From Salpingoeca rosetta (lineage: Eukaryota > Opisthokonta > Choanoflagellata > Craspedida > Salpingoecidae), in contig NW_004457740.1 of assembly GCF_000188695.1 (NCBI RefSeq), positions 1,989,219 through 2,035,126 of the forward strand: a stretch of 45,908 nucleotides of DNA, read 5' to 3'. Both the position numbers and the translations under genes were made by a program. This document shows positions 1 to 22,079 of this stretch, one piece after another. The notes beneath the pieces were generated by a model. It made no database searches, was not told the DNA's origin, and was given only the letters and a program-made list of their open reading frames with translations. The first letter of the stretch is position 1. Every line of letters begins with the position of its first letter.

Positions 1-92
1 GCTGTCCACTCACTCAAGAGCCTCGCTCACGCTCATAGCTACCGATGATGACAAACACTCACACACGCATGCACACTTGTGGCTGCTTGCAG

Positions 93-162
93 GTTCTGTT
101 CTCCAACCCGCGCCAGCTTTCTCACGTATGCAACTTGATGCTTTGTGTGTGTGTGTGCGTGT

Positions 163-237
<75 letters not shown>

Positions 238-1068
238 CTGGACACTGCGTCGAGGACGCTTTTGATCTTCCTTGCTTGCATGCACTGCGCCCCCTCACTT
301 TCGTCTCCCCCTCCACCTTCGATGCTGGCTCGCTTCGTCTTGCTAGTGGACGCTTTCCGTACAAACATGAGATGACAAACACCAACTTGCTACCGCCGAC
401 GCGCATGCTGGGCCTTGACCTCTCCTACACAACGCTCGCCGACAAGCTCAAGCAGGCCAACTACTCCACGCACCACATCGGCAAGGTGTGTTCTCTGCGC
501 TGTAAGCACGTTCGCGCTTGGGTTGTGCGTGTGTGTGTGTGTGTGCGTTGCTTCTACTCACGTGCACCTGGTGTTTGCGCATGTATAACGATTTGTGCAG
601 TGGCACCTTGGCATGTACAAGAAGGAGTACACGCCTCGCTACCGCGGCTTTGATACAACGTGCGTGTGCGTGTGTGTGTTTGTGTGTTTGTGTGTTTGTG
701 TGTGTGTGTGCGTGTGTGTTTCTTTGTGCTTGTGACTCGTGTCTGTGTGTGTGTTTGTTCGTGTGTTGTCTCGATACGGACACAGCATGTATGTGACAAC
801 CAGTTTGAAGCACCTTCACTCCAGTCTTATCTCACACCACAAGGTTTGCTTTGTCTGCAGGTTTGGCTTCTTGACAGGTCTGTGCTTGCTGCATGCTGTG
901 GCTGGTGGCGATCCAATCAGCGTGCTCGTGTGCACCCATCTCACACCACACCCGTTCTTCGCTCAATACTTTCGCTCTTCCCTTCTCCTTTGTCTTACAC
1001 GCAGGAGGAGAAAACCACTACACGCAACGCGCATTCGTGAGCCCACCAGCTGTGGACCTGTGGGACGA

Positions 1069-1128
<60 letters not shown>

Positions 1129-1786
1129 ATGTGTGTGCATGTCTGTCTGTGTGCATGTGTGCATGTGTGCGCGCGCTTGCTCGTGCATTCTGTTTACATG
1201 TAGCAATCACCCTTCTGCTTTCTCCTTGCTCACCACCACCACCACCACCACCATCACCATCCTCGCCCTCCATTGCTCTGTGTGCTGCATCACAGAAGCA
1301 CCTGCGTACGGGATGAACGGCACGTGGACGGGCAAGATGTTCACTGATGCTGCCCTCGATATCATCCGCAACAACGCCCAACTCCGCAACGCAACAGGCG
1401 ACGCGCCCCCGCTCTTCATCTACTTTGCCCTCCGTAAGACGTTGTGTGTGTGTGTGTGTGTGTGTGTGTGCCTGTGTGTGTGCCTGTGTGTGTGCCTGTG
1501 TGTGTGTGTGTGTGTGTCAAACACGTGCTTGGATTGTGATCTGAAAACGCAAAGCCCCTTCCCCCACTTTCATCAGCAGCAGCGTTGCCAACCGCGCTCA
1601 CATCGCACCACACGGCGTATAGATGACGTGCATGCGCCAACGCAGTCGCCCGTGCGGCTGGCGCAACTGTACAACTTCACTGGCGACGACGCGGGCCTCA
1701 AGAGCACCTTCTACGGCATGATCTCGGGTATGTGGATGGGAGCGTGGTGGTGGTGGTGCTGCTGCTGCTGCTGGTGTTGTTGTTGT

Positions 1787-1831
<45 letters not shown>

Positions 1832-3023
1832 TAAGTTGTTGTTCTTCTTGTTCTTCTTGTTCTTGTTCTTGTTGTTCTTGTTTAAGTTGTTGTTGTTTAA
1901 GTTGTTGTTGTTGTTGTTGTTGTTGTTTAAGTTGTTGTTGTTTAAGTTGTTGTTGTTGTTGTTCTTCTTGTTCTTGTTGTTCTTGTTCTTGTTGTGGCGT
2001 TAATGGCTGCCATAACTGACGCACGCCACTGTGTTTGCATTCCCGTGTCTGCATGCGTTGCAGGCGTGGATGAGGCTGTGAGGAACGTGACGGATGCGCT
2101 CAAGGCAGCGGGCATGTGGAACGATACCCTCCTTGTCTGGACATCTGTACGTTGCACCCTCTGCTTGCTTGCCTACTCGTTGTGTGTGTGTGTGTGTGTT
2201 TACATTACATGCTTGTGATCTGTTACCCTAACCCTAACCTTAAGCTTGAACTTCCATTCACAACACGCCCCCCCCCCTTGCCTAAACAACAATACCAACC
2301 ACCCTCACCCCTCTCCCCACACCCACACGAACCAGGACAACGGCTCACCCACGATGGGGTCGTTCAATGGCGGGTGCAAGAACGTTGTTCCCGATTCCAG
2401 AGGTGGCGCATGCATGTGCGGCTCAAACTACCCACTGCGCGGATCGAAGCACACCAACTTCGAGGGCGGCGTGCGCACGCCAACGTTTGTTTCGGGGCCC
2501 GTGCTGCCTGCACATATGCGCGGGAAGCGGCTGGACGGGCTGATGCACGTGTGCGATTGGTACAGCACGCTCTGCTCTGTCGCTGGCGTGGACCCTGCTG
2601 ACCCCGGCGGCATTGCGCCGCTTGACGCAATCGACATGTGGCCTTACATCAGCGGTGCCGTGTCGGAGTCCCCACGTGACTTTATCGTGCACGACCACCG
2701 CATGTTCACGTCAAACATTACGGGCGCCATCCGCAAGGGCGACTGGAAGCTGTTTGTGGACCCGGATATGAAGTGGGCAAACTGGTTTGGCTTTTTCGCG
2801 CCAAACGCCTCCGTCCCAGATCCGCCCAAGGAAACCCTCCAGTGCCCGCGTGAAAGCCCTTGCCTCTTCAACATCAAGGTGGGGAGGTGTCGTTGTGTGC
2901 AGTAGTTTGTTTTGTTCGTTTGTATCCATGTGTGTGTGTGTTTGTTTTGTTCGTTTGTGTCTGATTTTGTGTGTCTGTGTCTGTGTTTGTGTGTGTTTGT
3001 GTCTGTGTGTGTGTGTGTGTGTG

Positions 3024-3054
<31 letters not shown>

Positions 3055-3475
3055 GTCTCTGTTTGTTCGTTTGTATCTGCGTGTGCGACTGTGTGTTCTC
3101 TGTGCAATGGCCGATTCGGTGCATTTGTTTTGTTGCAAATGACCTGGCATTACGTACCCCATCATCTGTCGAGCCTCCTCGCCACCTCGCCACCACCCCC
3201 CCCCGGTCAACGTCCCTCTCATGCATGTGCACTCCTCTCCACCTCGCGCACTGCAGAAGGACATGACCGAGCAACACAATGTTGCAAAGGAGCACCCTCT
3301 CGTGGTGATGGAGATGCTTGCGCTGTTCGACAGCCTGAACAACGAGTATCACCCGCCCAAAGACGCAGCGCCCACAAACTCCACCGCCTTCTACGCGTAC
3401 GTGAACGCACACAACGGGTTTCTTGGACCGTTCATGAGCCCGTATGCTGCCCCCGAGGATGATGGCCAGCAGTAA
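93..3475 (+). CDS. Arylsulfatase (ARSB/I/J-like), 5' truncated by the window
   Basis: Hydrolyses sulfate esters; family members act in lysosome or secretory path. Exons: 93-125, 347-485, 601-659, 861-877, 1005-1070, 1296-1433, 1623-1727, 2064-2146, 2336-2878, 3257-3475; all phases agree and give about 466 visible residues ending at TAA. The first visible exon encodes [10 protein letters not shown]: the C-x-P-x-R signature whose Cys (codon 97-99) is converted to formylglycine in this family. Later active-site motifs are in order: HHIGKWHLGM, ALHDVHAP, WTSDNGSP and [12 protein letters not shown], which supply the Lys, His, Asp/Asn and Lys ligands. The signal peptide and first metal-binding Asp pair lie before the window or in 1-92, where I could not define an exon. 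Donors are often inside (GT)n tracts, and one exon is only 17 bases. The motif set is closest to the ARSB-like branch; the substrate cannot be told. Confidence 0.9.
126..346 (+). repeat. Sulfatase intron with long (TG)n microsatellite
   Basis: The intron opens with GTATGC and soon becomes an almost pure TG tract at about 146-236, interrupted by a few C bases. The acceptor is the AG at 345-346. No coding content is visible; open frames here are Cys-Val or His-Thr repeats. Confidence 0.85.
1728..2063 (+). repeat. Sulfatase intron filled with (GTT)n/(CTT)n trinucleotide repeats
   Basis: After the donor GTATGTGG the intron runs through GTG, CTG and then GTT repeats from about 1745 to 1995, with TTC-type variants. 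The repeat ends about 70 bases before the acceptor CAG at 2061-2063. Long Val/Leu or Gln frames across it are repeat artefacts. Confidence 0.85.
2223..2240 (+). repeat. Telomere-like CCCTAA repeats inside an intron
   Basis: The sulfatase intron 2147-2335 contains two and a half direct CCCTAA units (TTACCCTAACCCTAACCTTAA). This is the canonical vertebrate-type telomere hexamer. It is too short to be a telomere and may be a relic of telomerase-mediated break repair; a chance origin cannot be excluded. Confidence 0.5.
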
Positions 3476-3949
3476 CAGGATCCGCAATTCCCATCCAGTG
3501 AACCTTGGCGACTTGGCACGAAACCGCGTGAAGGCGCTGTCACGGGATGTTGGCCGCGTTAACCCCACAGATGCGCCACTGTGTTGTGGTCGTGTTTGAA
3601 CCCCGCAGTGACCACGATATCACTGTTGATGTGCGAAACTTCACAGTGACCGCAATGTGCTCTTGCCTGTGTCCTATTGTAATTTTGTGGACACTTCCTG
3701 TCCGTCTCACGAGTCACATAGTGTGTGAAGCACTATTAACAACAGCATGGGAAGCCAACAAATGGTGGGCGGGTGTGTCACGTTTGTGGAAAGAGGGGAG
3801 AAGTCGGGTTGGACAAGAATTGGAAAAGAGTTGGAAAGGCACAAAGGTAGGTAGGTGGTCAGGGTTTGACACAGGTTGGTACGAGGAAGAGCATCCAGTA
3901 GTGCGGGTGCATTTGTGTGCGAGGGTGTGTGAGTGGTCGTGGGCTTCGC
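3476..3949. other. Convergent intergenic region, sulfatase / TOM5-like
   Basis: The 3' ends of two convergent genes face each other here. I see no conserved open frame and no AATAAA signal. Around 3605-3660 a short phrase (CAGTGACC and CACTGTTGATGTG) is loosely repeated. The segment probably holds both 3' UTRs. Confidence 0.5.
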
Positions 3950-4409
3950 TTAGAGGCTCTCCGAGATGAAGGACACCACCTTGGGTCCTGAACGTGCGTG
4001 CACAACACGTGCAAATCAACAACAGCAACGATGAACAGAACAAATGTGAGTGGGACAAGCAAGATGGAGTGCATGCGACAATAAAACCTTGGCAACTCTC
4101 GACACTTGAGTCACACATGGAAACGTGGAGTTGCGCGCTTCGACGTGCATGGAAGTACGCGTGTGCACATGCGCAGTGCACATGCGCATGCGTGCACTCA
4201 ACCTCACGCTCGCACACACAAACACACACACACACACACACAAACTCACACGCTCAAAACACACCCACCCACATGCATGCAATTTCGCACAGAGGGAACA
4301 AACCTGCACGGATGAGACCGACGACAACACCAAAGACAACGACGTTCTGGATCACCGCCTGGCGCATGGCGGCCTGCTCCTCGGGAGACGCTTGGCGCTG
4401 CTCGAACAT
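3950..4409 (-). CDS. TOMM5: TOM5/TOMM5-like mitochondrial import subunit, 47 residues
   Basis: Predicted small tail-anchored subunit of the outer-membrane TOM translocase, which supports preprotein transfer and complex assembly. Two exons on the minus strand: 4304-4409, beginning at ATG 4409-4407, and 3950-3987, ending at TAA 3952-3950. The exons join in phase within a Gly codon. The first exon reads MFEQRQASPEEQAAMRQAV, then a hydrophobic helix (IQNVVVFGVVVGLIRA). The second exon adds a short tail PKVVSFISESL. The pattern of acidic PEE...MR segment, single membrane helix ending in L-(I/L)-R-x, then a proline and a short C-tail, matches animal TOM5 (about 51 residues). It is divergent from GLOD4, 276 bases apart. 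Other tiny TOM subunits (TOM6, TOM7) fit less well. Small size makes automated annotation unlikely. Confidence 0.65.
4200..4262 (-). repeat. (CA)n tract in the TOM5-like intron
   Basis: The single intron of the TOM5-like gene (3988-4303) carries a CA-rich tract near 4213-4260, which is TG-rich on the coding strand. No other feature is seen in this intron. Confidence 0.7.
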
Positions 4410-4685
4410 GGTTGGCTGGCTGTGGCTTGTTTGGTGTGCTGTGTGGGGTTCTGTGCAGCGTGGTCGCTTCGTCTGCTTTCTTTCTTGCACGATGTTGATG
4501 GAAAAGGCAAATTCGCTTTTTCAAGTCAATTTTGACTTTGCTGTCATTTCTCATCAGACAAGGCAAGCAACAAGGCAGGACTACAAGACGTTTCCCCATC
4601 CATTTCTCACCACCACCGCGACCACCACTGCCACCTTTCTCCTCCTCCATCTTGTTCTTGTTCTTCTTCTTCAGGGTCAGCAGCG
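4410..4685. promoter_or_regulatory. Divergent intergenic region TOM5-like / GLOD4, probable shared promoter
   Basis: A 276-base gap separates two start codons that point away from each other. It ends in a pyrimidine-rich stretch of CACC and CTT runs (about 4608-4675) just before the GLOD4 ATG. No TATA box stands out. A shared bidirectional promoter is inferred from spacing only. Confidence 0.45.
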
Positions 4686-6346
4686 ATGCCACGGATGCTT
4701 CACTGGGTGTTCAAGGTCGCAGACCGCGGCCAGACCATCAAGTTCTATCGCAGCGTGCTTGGCATGCGTGTGCTTCGCCACGAAGAGTTCGAGGAAGGCT
4801 GCGACGCCCAGTGCAACGGGTGTGTGTCTGTGTGTCTGTGTGTCTGTGTGTCTGTGTGTCTGTGTGTCTGTGTCTGTCTGTGTGTCTGTGTCTGTCTGTC
4901 TGTGTGTCCGTGTCTGTCTGTGTGTCTGTGTGTCTGTCTGTGTGTCTGACAGCCAAACTGTCTGCTTGAATTTGTTGTGCCTTGCTTGCTTGCTTGTGAT
5001 GTATCTCATTGTGCTTCGCACGTGGCCTCTGATGAACCAACCCCCTCACCCAACAAATATCTCAGGCCATATGACGGCAAGTGGTCCAAGTCCATGGTGG
5101 GGTATGGCCCAGAGGACAACCACTTTGTAGTTGAGCTGACGTACAACTATGGCGTCAAGCACTACGATTTGGGGAACGACTACAACTGCATCAAGGTGTC
5201 GTCAACGGCAGCCTTCAAGAACGCCATGCAGTTCAAGGATGAGTTCCCGGTTCAGTCTTTGTCAGACGCCCAGCTGAAGGTCCAAGCGCCAGGCGGCTAC
5301 AACTTTGAAATTGTACGTATTGGGCACAAATGCACCTTCACCCATGTGTTCCAAGCTCCACCGCTGGTCATGCCGCTTCCAACCACTACTACCGCTAGCC
5401 ATGTTTGTTGAAGGGGCGTGCTCTCACGCACCCTGCACGTCATTGATGCTGTGTTCTGCATCATCTCCTAGACAAATGCCGATGTTGCTGAAGGCATGGA
5501 CCCAGTCACTGGCCTTGTGCTCAACGTGACCTCCCTCGCCAAGTCCCTTGGTTCGTGCACGTTCTTAGCTGTGAGTGAGCGTGTCTGTGTGCTGTGTGTC
5601 TGTGCTGTGCCTGTGTGCTGTGTGTCTGTGTGCTGTGAGTATGTGCTTGCACATGTGCCCGTGCTTACACATGTGCATGTGTGGTTGGAAAGTCGTTCAG
5701 TGCACAGTGCACCGCAACATGCGCAGCGCCCGACCACAATTACAGCAGCTGTGCTGACATGGCGAGTGCCTTGTGCTGTTTCCCTACCACCCTGCAGAGT
5801 ACTGGAATGGACTGCTCGGAATGAGTGTTGTGGAGAAGAGTGACAAGGAAGCCAGCCTGTCGTATGGCGAGGATCAGGCAACCCTCGTGCTCCACCAGAT
5901 TGCTGAGCCCCTGAATCACGCCTCCGCCTACGGGCGCGTCGCGTTTGCCTGCCCTGCAGCTGAGGTTGGTCGTCTCCATCAAACAACTCCTGTCCCTACT
6001 TGCACCGAAGCATTGTCACTTGACACCACTTCCCATGTGCATGTGCGTGGGTTTGCATGTTAATGCATATGTGTGTGTGTTTTGCGCGCAGCTGCCTGAG
6101 AAGCAGAAGAAGGCTGAGGAGGCGGGCCACAAGGTGCTGACCCCTCTCATCAGCTTGGACACCCCTGGCAAGGCCACCGTCCAAGTGGTCATCCTCGCAG
6201 ACCCGGTATGTGTGTGTGTATGTGTGTGTATGTATGCTTTCTTGTGTGCGTGTGTGTTGTGTGTGCGCCTGTGCCTGTGTGTGTTGTGTGTGCGCCTGTG
6301 CCTGTCTGTGTGTGTTGTGTGTGTGTGCGTGGTTGTGTACTTGTGT

Positions 6347-6377
<31 letters not shown>

Positions 6378-6857
6378 TCTCTCTCTCTCTGTGTCTGTGT
6401 GTCTCTCTGTCTGTGCGTGTGCGTGTGCTCTTTCGTATGCCCACTTCCGTACATGATTGGGTTTGCTGCTCTACCTGGTGCCTGATCTCACTGAACACGA
6501 ATGTGCACGTGCTCCTCTGTCCAGGATGGCTACGAGATTTGCTTCGTCGGCGACGAGGCTTTCAGAGAACTCTCGCAGGTACAGACGTGGACTTGTGTGT
6601 GCTGCCAGTCGCTGGAAGTGTGAATAACATTTCCATCTTCATTCACGCTGTGTCGCACACACACTACACACACACACACACATACACTACATACACACAC
6701 ACGTGTCCAGGTTGATCCGAAAGCGGATGAGCTGCTTGACAAGGCAATGGCGGCGGACGGGTCGAAGGAGTGGTATGCGAAGCGGCAGGCGTACCTGGCC
6801 AAGCTCGACGCACAGGCTGAGCTCAAGAACAAACAGAGCAAGCACGCTGCCGAATAA
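4686..6857 (+). CDS. GLOD4: Glyoxalase domain-containing protein 4
   Basis: Two tandem vicinal-oxygen-chelate (glyoxalase/bleomycin-resistance) domains; the biological substrate of GLOD4 is not established. Exons: 4686-4819, 5066-5312, 5472-5550, 5798-5964, 6092-6205, 6525-6578, 6711-6857, totalling 313 residues, the same length as the human protein as I recall it. Strong colinear motifs: [114 protein letters not shown]. The first domain spans about residues 4-125 and the second about 135-255. The start is the first ATG of the conserved [11 protein letters not shown] segment. Introns contain TG, CTGT and CA repeats. Confidence 0.95.
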
Positions 6858-7202
6858 GAGAACCCCCTTGCGTGTGTGCGTGTGTGTGTACGTGTGTGTC
6901 TACTACCTTGCACTGTTCCCTGCTTCTTTCCTCCTTCCTACTCCACCTTTCATCCCCACCTCTGTCGCCTGCCACTGGCCACTGGCCACTGACGAGCTTT
7001 GACGGTCACGAAACAAAACACACAAAAAAAGAGAAGAAGAAGAAGAAGAAGAAGAGCAGACGTGTTGAGTTGTGCGTTGTTGCTGGGAGGAAAAAAAGCA
7101 AAACACAAACACAAACGAGAGACACAGTGAAGGACAGGTACGCAAAGGGAGACGAACAAACAAGGGACCTCGGCGGCATAAGCAGAGAAGGGAGGTACCA
7201 GC
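6858..7202. other. Intergenic region GLOD4 / RASA1-like
   Basis: Holds the GLOD4 3' UTR and the upstream region of the next gene in the same direction. It contains a short TG run at 6870-6900, a pyrimidine-rich stretch around 6910-6960 and a purine run of AGA repeats at 7025-7056. No ORF with family resemblance is visible. Confidence 0.5.
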
Positions 7203-15430
<8,228 letters not shown>

Positions 15431-15847
15431 CGACTACGAGAAGCGCATTCGCTGCCGTCCTTGCAGAGCTCGGGGAGTGAGCACGCACACACACCTTTGC
15501 GCACACGCCATCACATTGACTTACACACACAACCCACTACATCATTTTTGCATTTCTATAGTTGGCTTTTCCTTACTTAGTTGGTTGTTTTATTTTTTTC
15601 CGTTTTGCTATTGTTTCTCTTTGTTTTTGCGAATGGGCTTCATCCTCTTTAAACACACTGACACGCCTATTCCTCCTTACCTCACTAAGATATGGCACAG
15701 GCGTCACCCACAAACACACATACACGCGTTGACGCGCACACACACCCACACACACGCACACACACACACGCACGCACACGCACACGCACACGCACACGCG
15801 CACGCACACACACACACACGCACACACGCACACACACACACACACAC

Positions 15848-15899
<52 letters not shown>

Positions 15900-15921
15900 C
15901 ACGTGAACACGCCGCCCGAGC
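15431..15921. repeat. Convergent intergenic region RasGAP / ELP5 with long (CA)n
   Basis: The 3' ends of RasGAP (+) and ELP5 (-) face each other. A T-rich stretch at 15585-15640 may belong to the RasGAP 3' end. From about 15718 to 15898 the region is CA repeat with CG interruptions, ending 23 bases before the ELP5 stop codon; it therefore lies in the ELP5 3' UTR or just beyond. Confidence 0.7.
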
Positions 15922-18203
<2,282 letters not shown>

Positions 18204-18342
18204 CACTGCTGCTTGTGCAAGAAAAAGAGAGAGGAACGAGGGAATGCACACACAAACGCACAACCACACACAACCACACAACCACACACAACCACACACA
18301 CACACACACACACACACGACCACAACCACACACACACACACT

Positions 18343-18393
<51 letters not shown>

Positions 18394-18438
18394 TCCAGCA
18401 CACACACACACACACACACAACCACACGCTCTGGGTGT
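18204..18438. promoter_or_regulatory. Divergent CA-rich promoter region ELP5 / p101-like
   Basis: A 235-base gap between opposing start codons, most of it (CA)n and CCACAA repeats (about 18246-18424). A repeat-dominated gap leaves little room for separate promoters, so a shared one is inferred. A Z-DNA-forming CA tract is chemically plausible here, but nothing in the sequence proves a role. Confidence 0.45.
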
Positions 18439-20290
18439 ATGGAGAGGGAAGGCGTACTGGTACAGACACAGCTTGCAGACGGGGATGTGGCATCCATCTT
18501 GACAAAGCACAACGTGCTCCAGCACGTTGCACTTGCAGACGCAGCTGCGGCACCAACACACGACCAAGACCAGGCGGCACAAGTCGGCCGCGCCGCCCAC
18601 GCGTTGGACGGCGCCTTGCTCAAGGCTTTGAATCAAGATGGCCTCAGCTACCTGGAAAGCTACGTGCGACCCTTCCCATCAACAGAGCCGCCGCTGCTGC
18701 ATGTCATGGTCCGCGAATGGATCGCCCGCAGCGCACCATCCCACATGACGGCGCTCGCCAGCAAGCTGGATGCCATGCGATCCCTGAACGTGCACACGCG
18801 CGCGCTGGCGCAGACGTACGGCGTGCCGTTTATCCCACTGGCAGCGGAGCTCATTGGCGAAGATGTGCTGCAGCTCTTCGCCACCATGTCTAGCTCGGAA
18901 CTGCGCTCGGTCATGGACATGCTCTCCAATGATCAGCCCATCATGCTACCCACCCCGGCAGTCGCAGACAGGCACGCCACAACCCCGCCCTCCCTGACAG
19001 GCAAAGACGTCAAGCTCAGATACGCCGTCTTTCGGCAGGTGGCACAGTCCCCAGAAGCCAGAGCGTACGCTCGCCATCTTGCTGCCTGCACAGACGCGGT
19101 CGACGCTCAGGAGCGTACCGTGGCTTCAGCACTGCGTGCACTCACCGGCGACACCCCACAGCAGTGGAAGCACGCTCAGCATGAGCAGCGGCAGCAACAC
19201 GCTGTCACAGCCCGCGCATCGTTTGTCCCCAACACCGTTTCAGCACACCCTACGTCCTCTCTTGCCATTGTGACCACACAACAGCACGCAATAGCAACAA
19301 CAACAGCTTCCACCCACAGCACAGCCACAGATCTTGGGGCGGCATCCCAGTCCACCTCATCTCTGGAGCACCGGAAGCAACCAGCACCATCACCAACAAA
19401 CGCCGCTCGGATCCTGCTGCTGCGCTACTTTGCCGAGAAGCACCGTGCTGCGCCCCAGCCGGCCTCCAGCACGACAACCAAGTCCTCTGCTTCCTACCCC
19501 ACATCATCACCATCACCATCATCGTCGTCGTCGTCGTCGTTGTCAACTGCAACGTTCTCGGCGTTGCACACCTCGCTATCGTCCCTCGATCCCGTGAACA
19601 CCCGGCCGAGTCTTGTGTTTGCACAGCCAGTCGCTCTGTTGGGGCACGCCAACATCAAGTGGGTAGTAGTCTTCTCGCACCCACTCCTGCCCAGCATCAC
19701 TCCAAGGGCGATCCTGGATCGCGCACGTGCGCGCATATCTGCCTGCCTCGCGGCATATCCTTCAACGCAAGGCGATGGCCTGCTTGTCTTCGACGGCTTC
19801 CCTGCCAGCCGTGACATGGGGGCGTTTCTTTCCAGCATCCCCGGCGCAGCAGAGCGTGTGGTGTGGGCAAGCTTCTACAGACACCCCACAGCTAATGCTG
19901 AAGTCACTGGCCCTTCAACTAGCTGGCAGCCTACTCCGAGCAGCCATACTAACCAGCACCTTTGCAACCACCAGCAGCACCACCAACACACTGTCACCAC
20001 CAGCACGGCCACTCCCACTCGAGATCCCGCAGCCGCACGAACAATACCAGCACCAACAGGAAGTGCTGCACAGAGCACCCCGCTTCTGTTGCGCCCCGGC
20101 AGCTTGAGATCACGCGCACACGCAGCCCACACAGCACATGCTCCGGCCATTTCATCGCCTGCGCGTGCGTCCATGATTGTCGGTGGCCGGGACAGCAAGC
20201 AGGCAGCTGCTGCCGCTGCCGCAGACGCCTGCTTCGACCTCGCACACTGCATCCTCTCTCCCAACAGCAACCAACTACGACGACGACAGC

Positions 20291-20328
<38 letters not shown>

Positions 20329-20724
20329 CGAGAGGAAGGGGCTGGAGAGGTTTTCCGCTCGCAGCTGCGCCGTGTTGGTGACATGAGCATATGGTCGCGC
20401 GCCGTGTCGGATGCAACAACTGCCACCTCCCTCGCTGCTATTCTTGTCACGAGGTATCTGGATCTGCGTGCCGGTACGCTTGCGTCCACGCCGGCACTTG
20501 CACCCCTCGAGACTGCGCTCGCCACCATCCTCCACCGCCCTGCTGCTGCACACCTGCACGGAAAGCACGCCAGTGCCAGCGCACTGCTCACCAGCAAGAC
20601 GGTATCAGCAGCGACGGCAGCGCAAGCGCAAGACATGTCAGCTGCAGTACCCTCATCCCCGCTCACGTCTCGAACTGCAAGCATGGTTGCACACGACTCT
20701 GCAATGATCATGCTGGACCAACAA

Positions 20725-20756
<32 letters not shown>

Positions 20757-21114
20757 ACAACAACAGAATCAGCAACAGGGTCAGCAACGAGGGGGAAAGC
20801 ATCAGTCTGCCGTCTCTGAATTCTTCGAGTGTCACCTGTCTGCAAACACACTCTTGTCTTCCATCTCGCTGCTGCTCGGAACAGCAACAGCACTGGCAGC
20901 CACGCCGCCGCTTCGGTCCTGCTTCTTGCAGTGGGCAGGTGAGCGGAGCGTGCCTGCATGCACAGACGCTAAGGAGGAGGGGCGCGTTCTCAAGCGGTTG
21001 GGGCAGCCACGCGCCAAAGACACCGTCCCAGCGGTGCTTTGCAATGTTGGTGACGAGCTGCGATGTCTGTGGGCGATGCACACACGTCAACGGGTGGCCC
21101 TCCCATCCAGCCGT

Positions 21115-21146
<32 letters not shown>

Positions 21147-21985
21147 CAAGCACAGGCAACACAAACAACAGCTTCGTGATCAACAGAGCCTGTGGCAGAA
21201 AGGCGATCCACAGCGGCAGCAAAATCTACGGCATGAGAGGGAAGGAGGGGAGAAAGAGGAGGAAGCACTGCAGATATGGCAGGCGCCTGTATGTGCGTCT
21301 TCAGTGCTGCTGGATGTGGCGCAGGCGGTTGCTGGTGTTGCGGCCTTGCCTCGACCACCGCACTGTCATCCGCACACTCCACATGCGGCAGCAACGAGAG
21401 CACAAGCCGTGCCAGTGCAGGCGTCATCCTCCTCCTCCTCCCTCGCACAGCACGGAGCACGCGCAGCGCCCCCGCAACTGCTGCTCTCGCTGCCAAACTA
21501 CAACTTGCCGCCACTACATGCTGTGTTCATGCTGACGAATGCACTCGCTGCATGCGCGCACATCACGGAAACAACGCTGTCCAGATTGCACCACACGCTG
21601 CGGCCGTTGTGTCGCGCAGATGTGCGGATTTCCGGTCCATCTGTCCGCCTTCTGCGACGCATTGAGGAGGTTGCATCATCTCCCTTCTGCCACATGCTTC
21701 GCCGCGCATGTACGCGCGTGCACGTGTTCATTGACGTGACAGACGGCTCGGACGCTGTCACAGCAGACGCGTTGCTTGAGCAGCTGTCGTCACGCATGGC
21801 AACACTTTCAACGCGAACAGCAACGGCGGCAGCCGTGCTATTGCAACAGCAGCAGCAAGGGGAAGAAGGAGAGGAGAAGCGGAAGGACAACGATGGTGGT
21901 GGTGATGGCAGTGGCAACAGCGTTCGTCCCCATGCACTCCGTGCGCGTGGGCTGCTGAAAGATTGCTTCAAGGTGAGCTGCTAGC

Positions 21986-22079
<94 letters not shown>

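Noticed and set aside
3547..3969. 140-codon plus-strand open frame downstream of the sulfatase
   Set aside because: It has no recognisable motif, overlaps the 3' exon of the antisense TOM5-like gene and looks like a chance frame.
15500..15900. CRISPR-like array of regularly spaced CA/CG units
   Set aside because: There are no unique spacers or constant-length repeats. It is a degenerate microsatellite in a eukaryotic locus.
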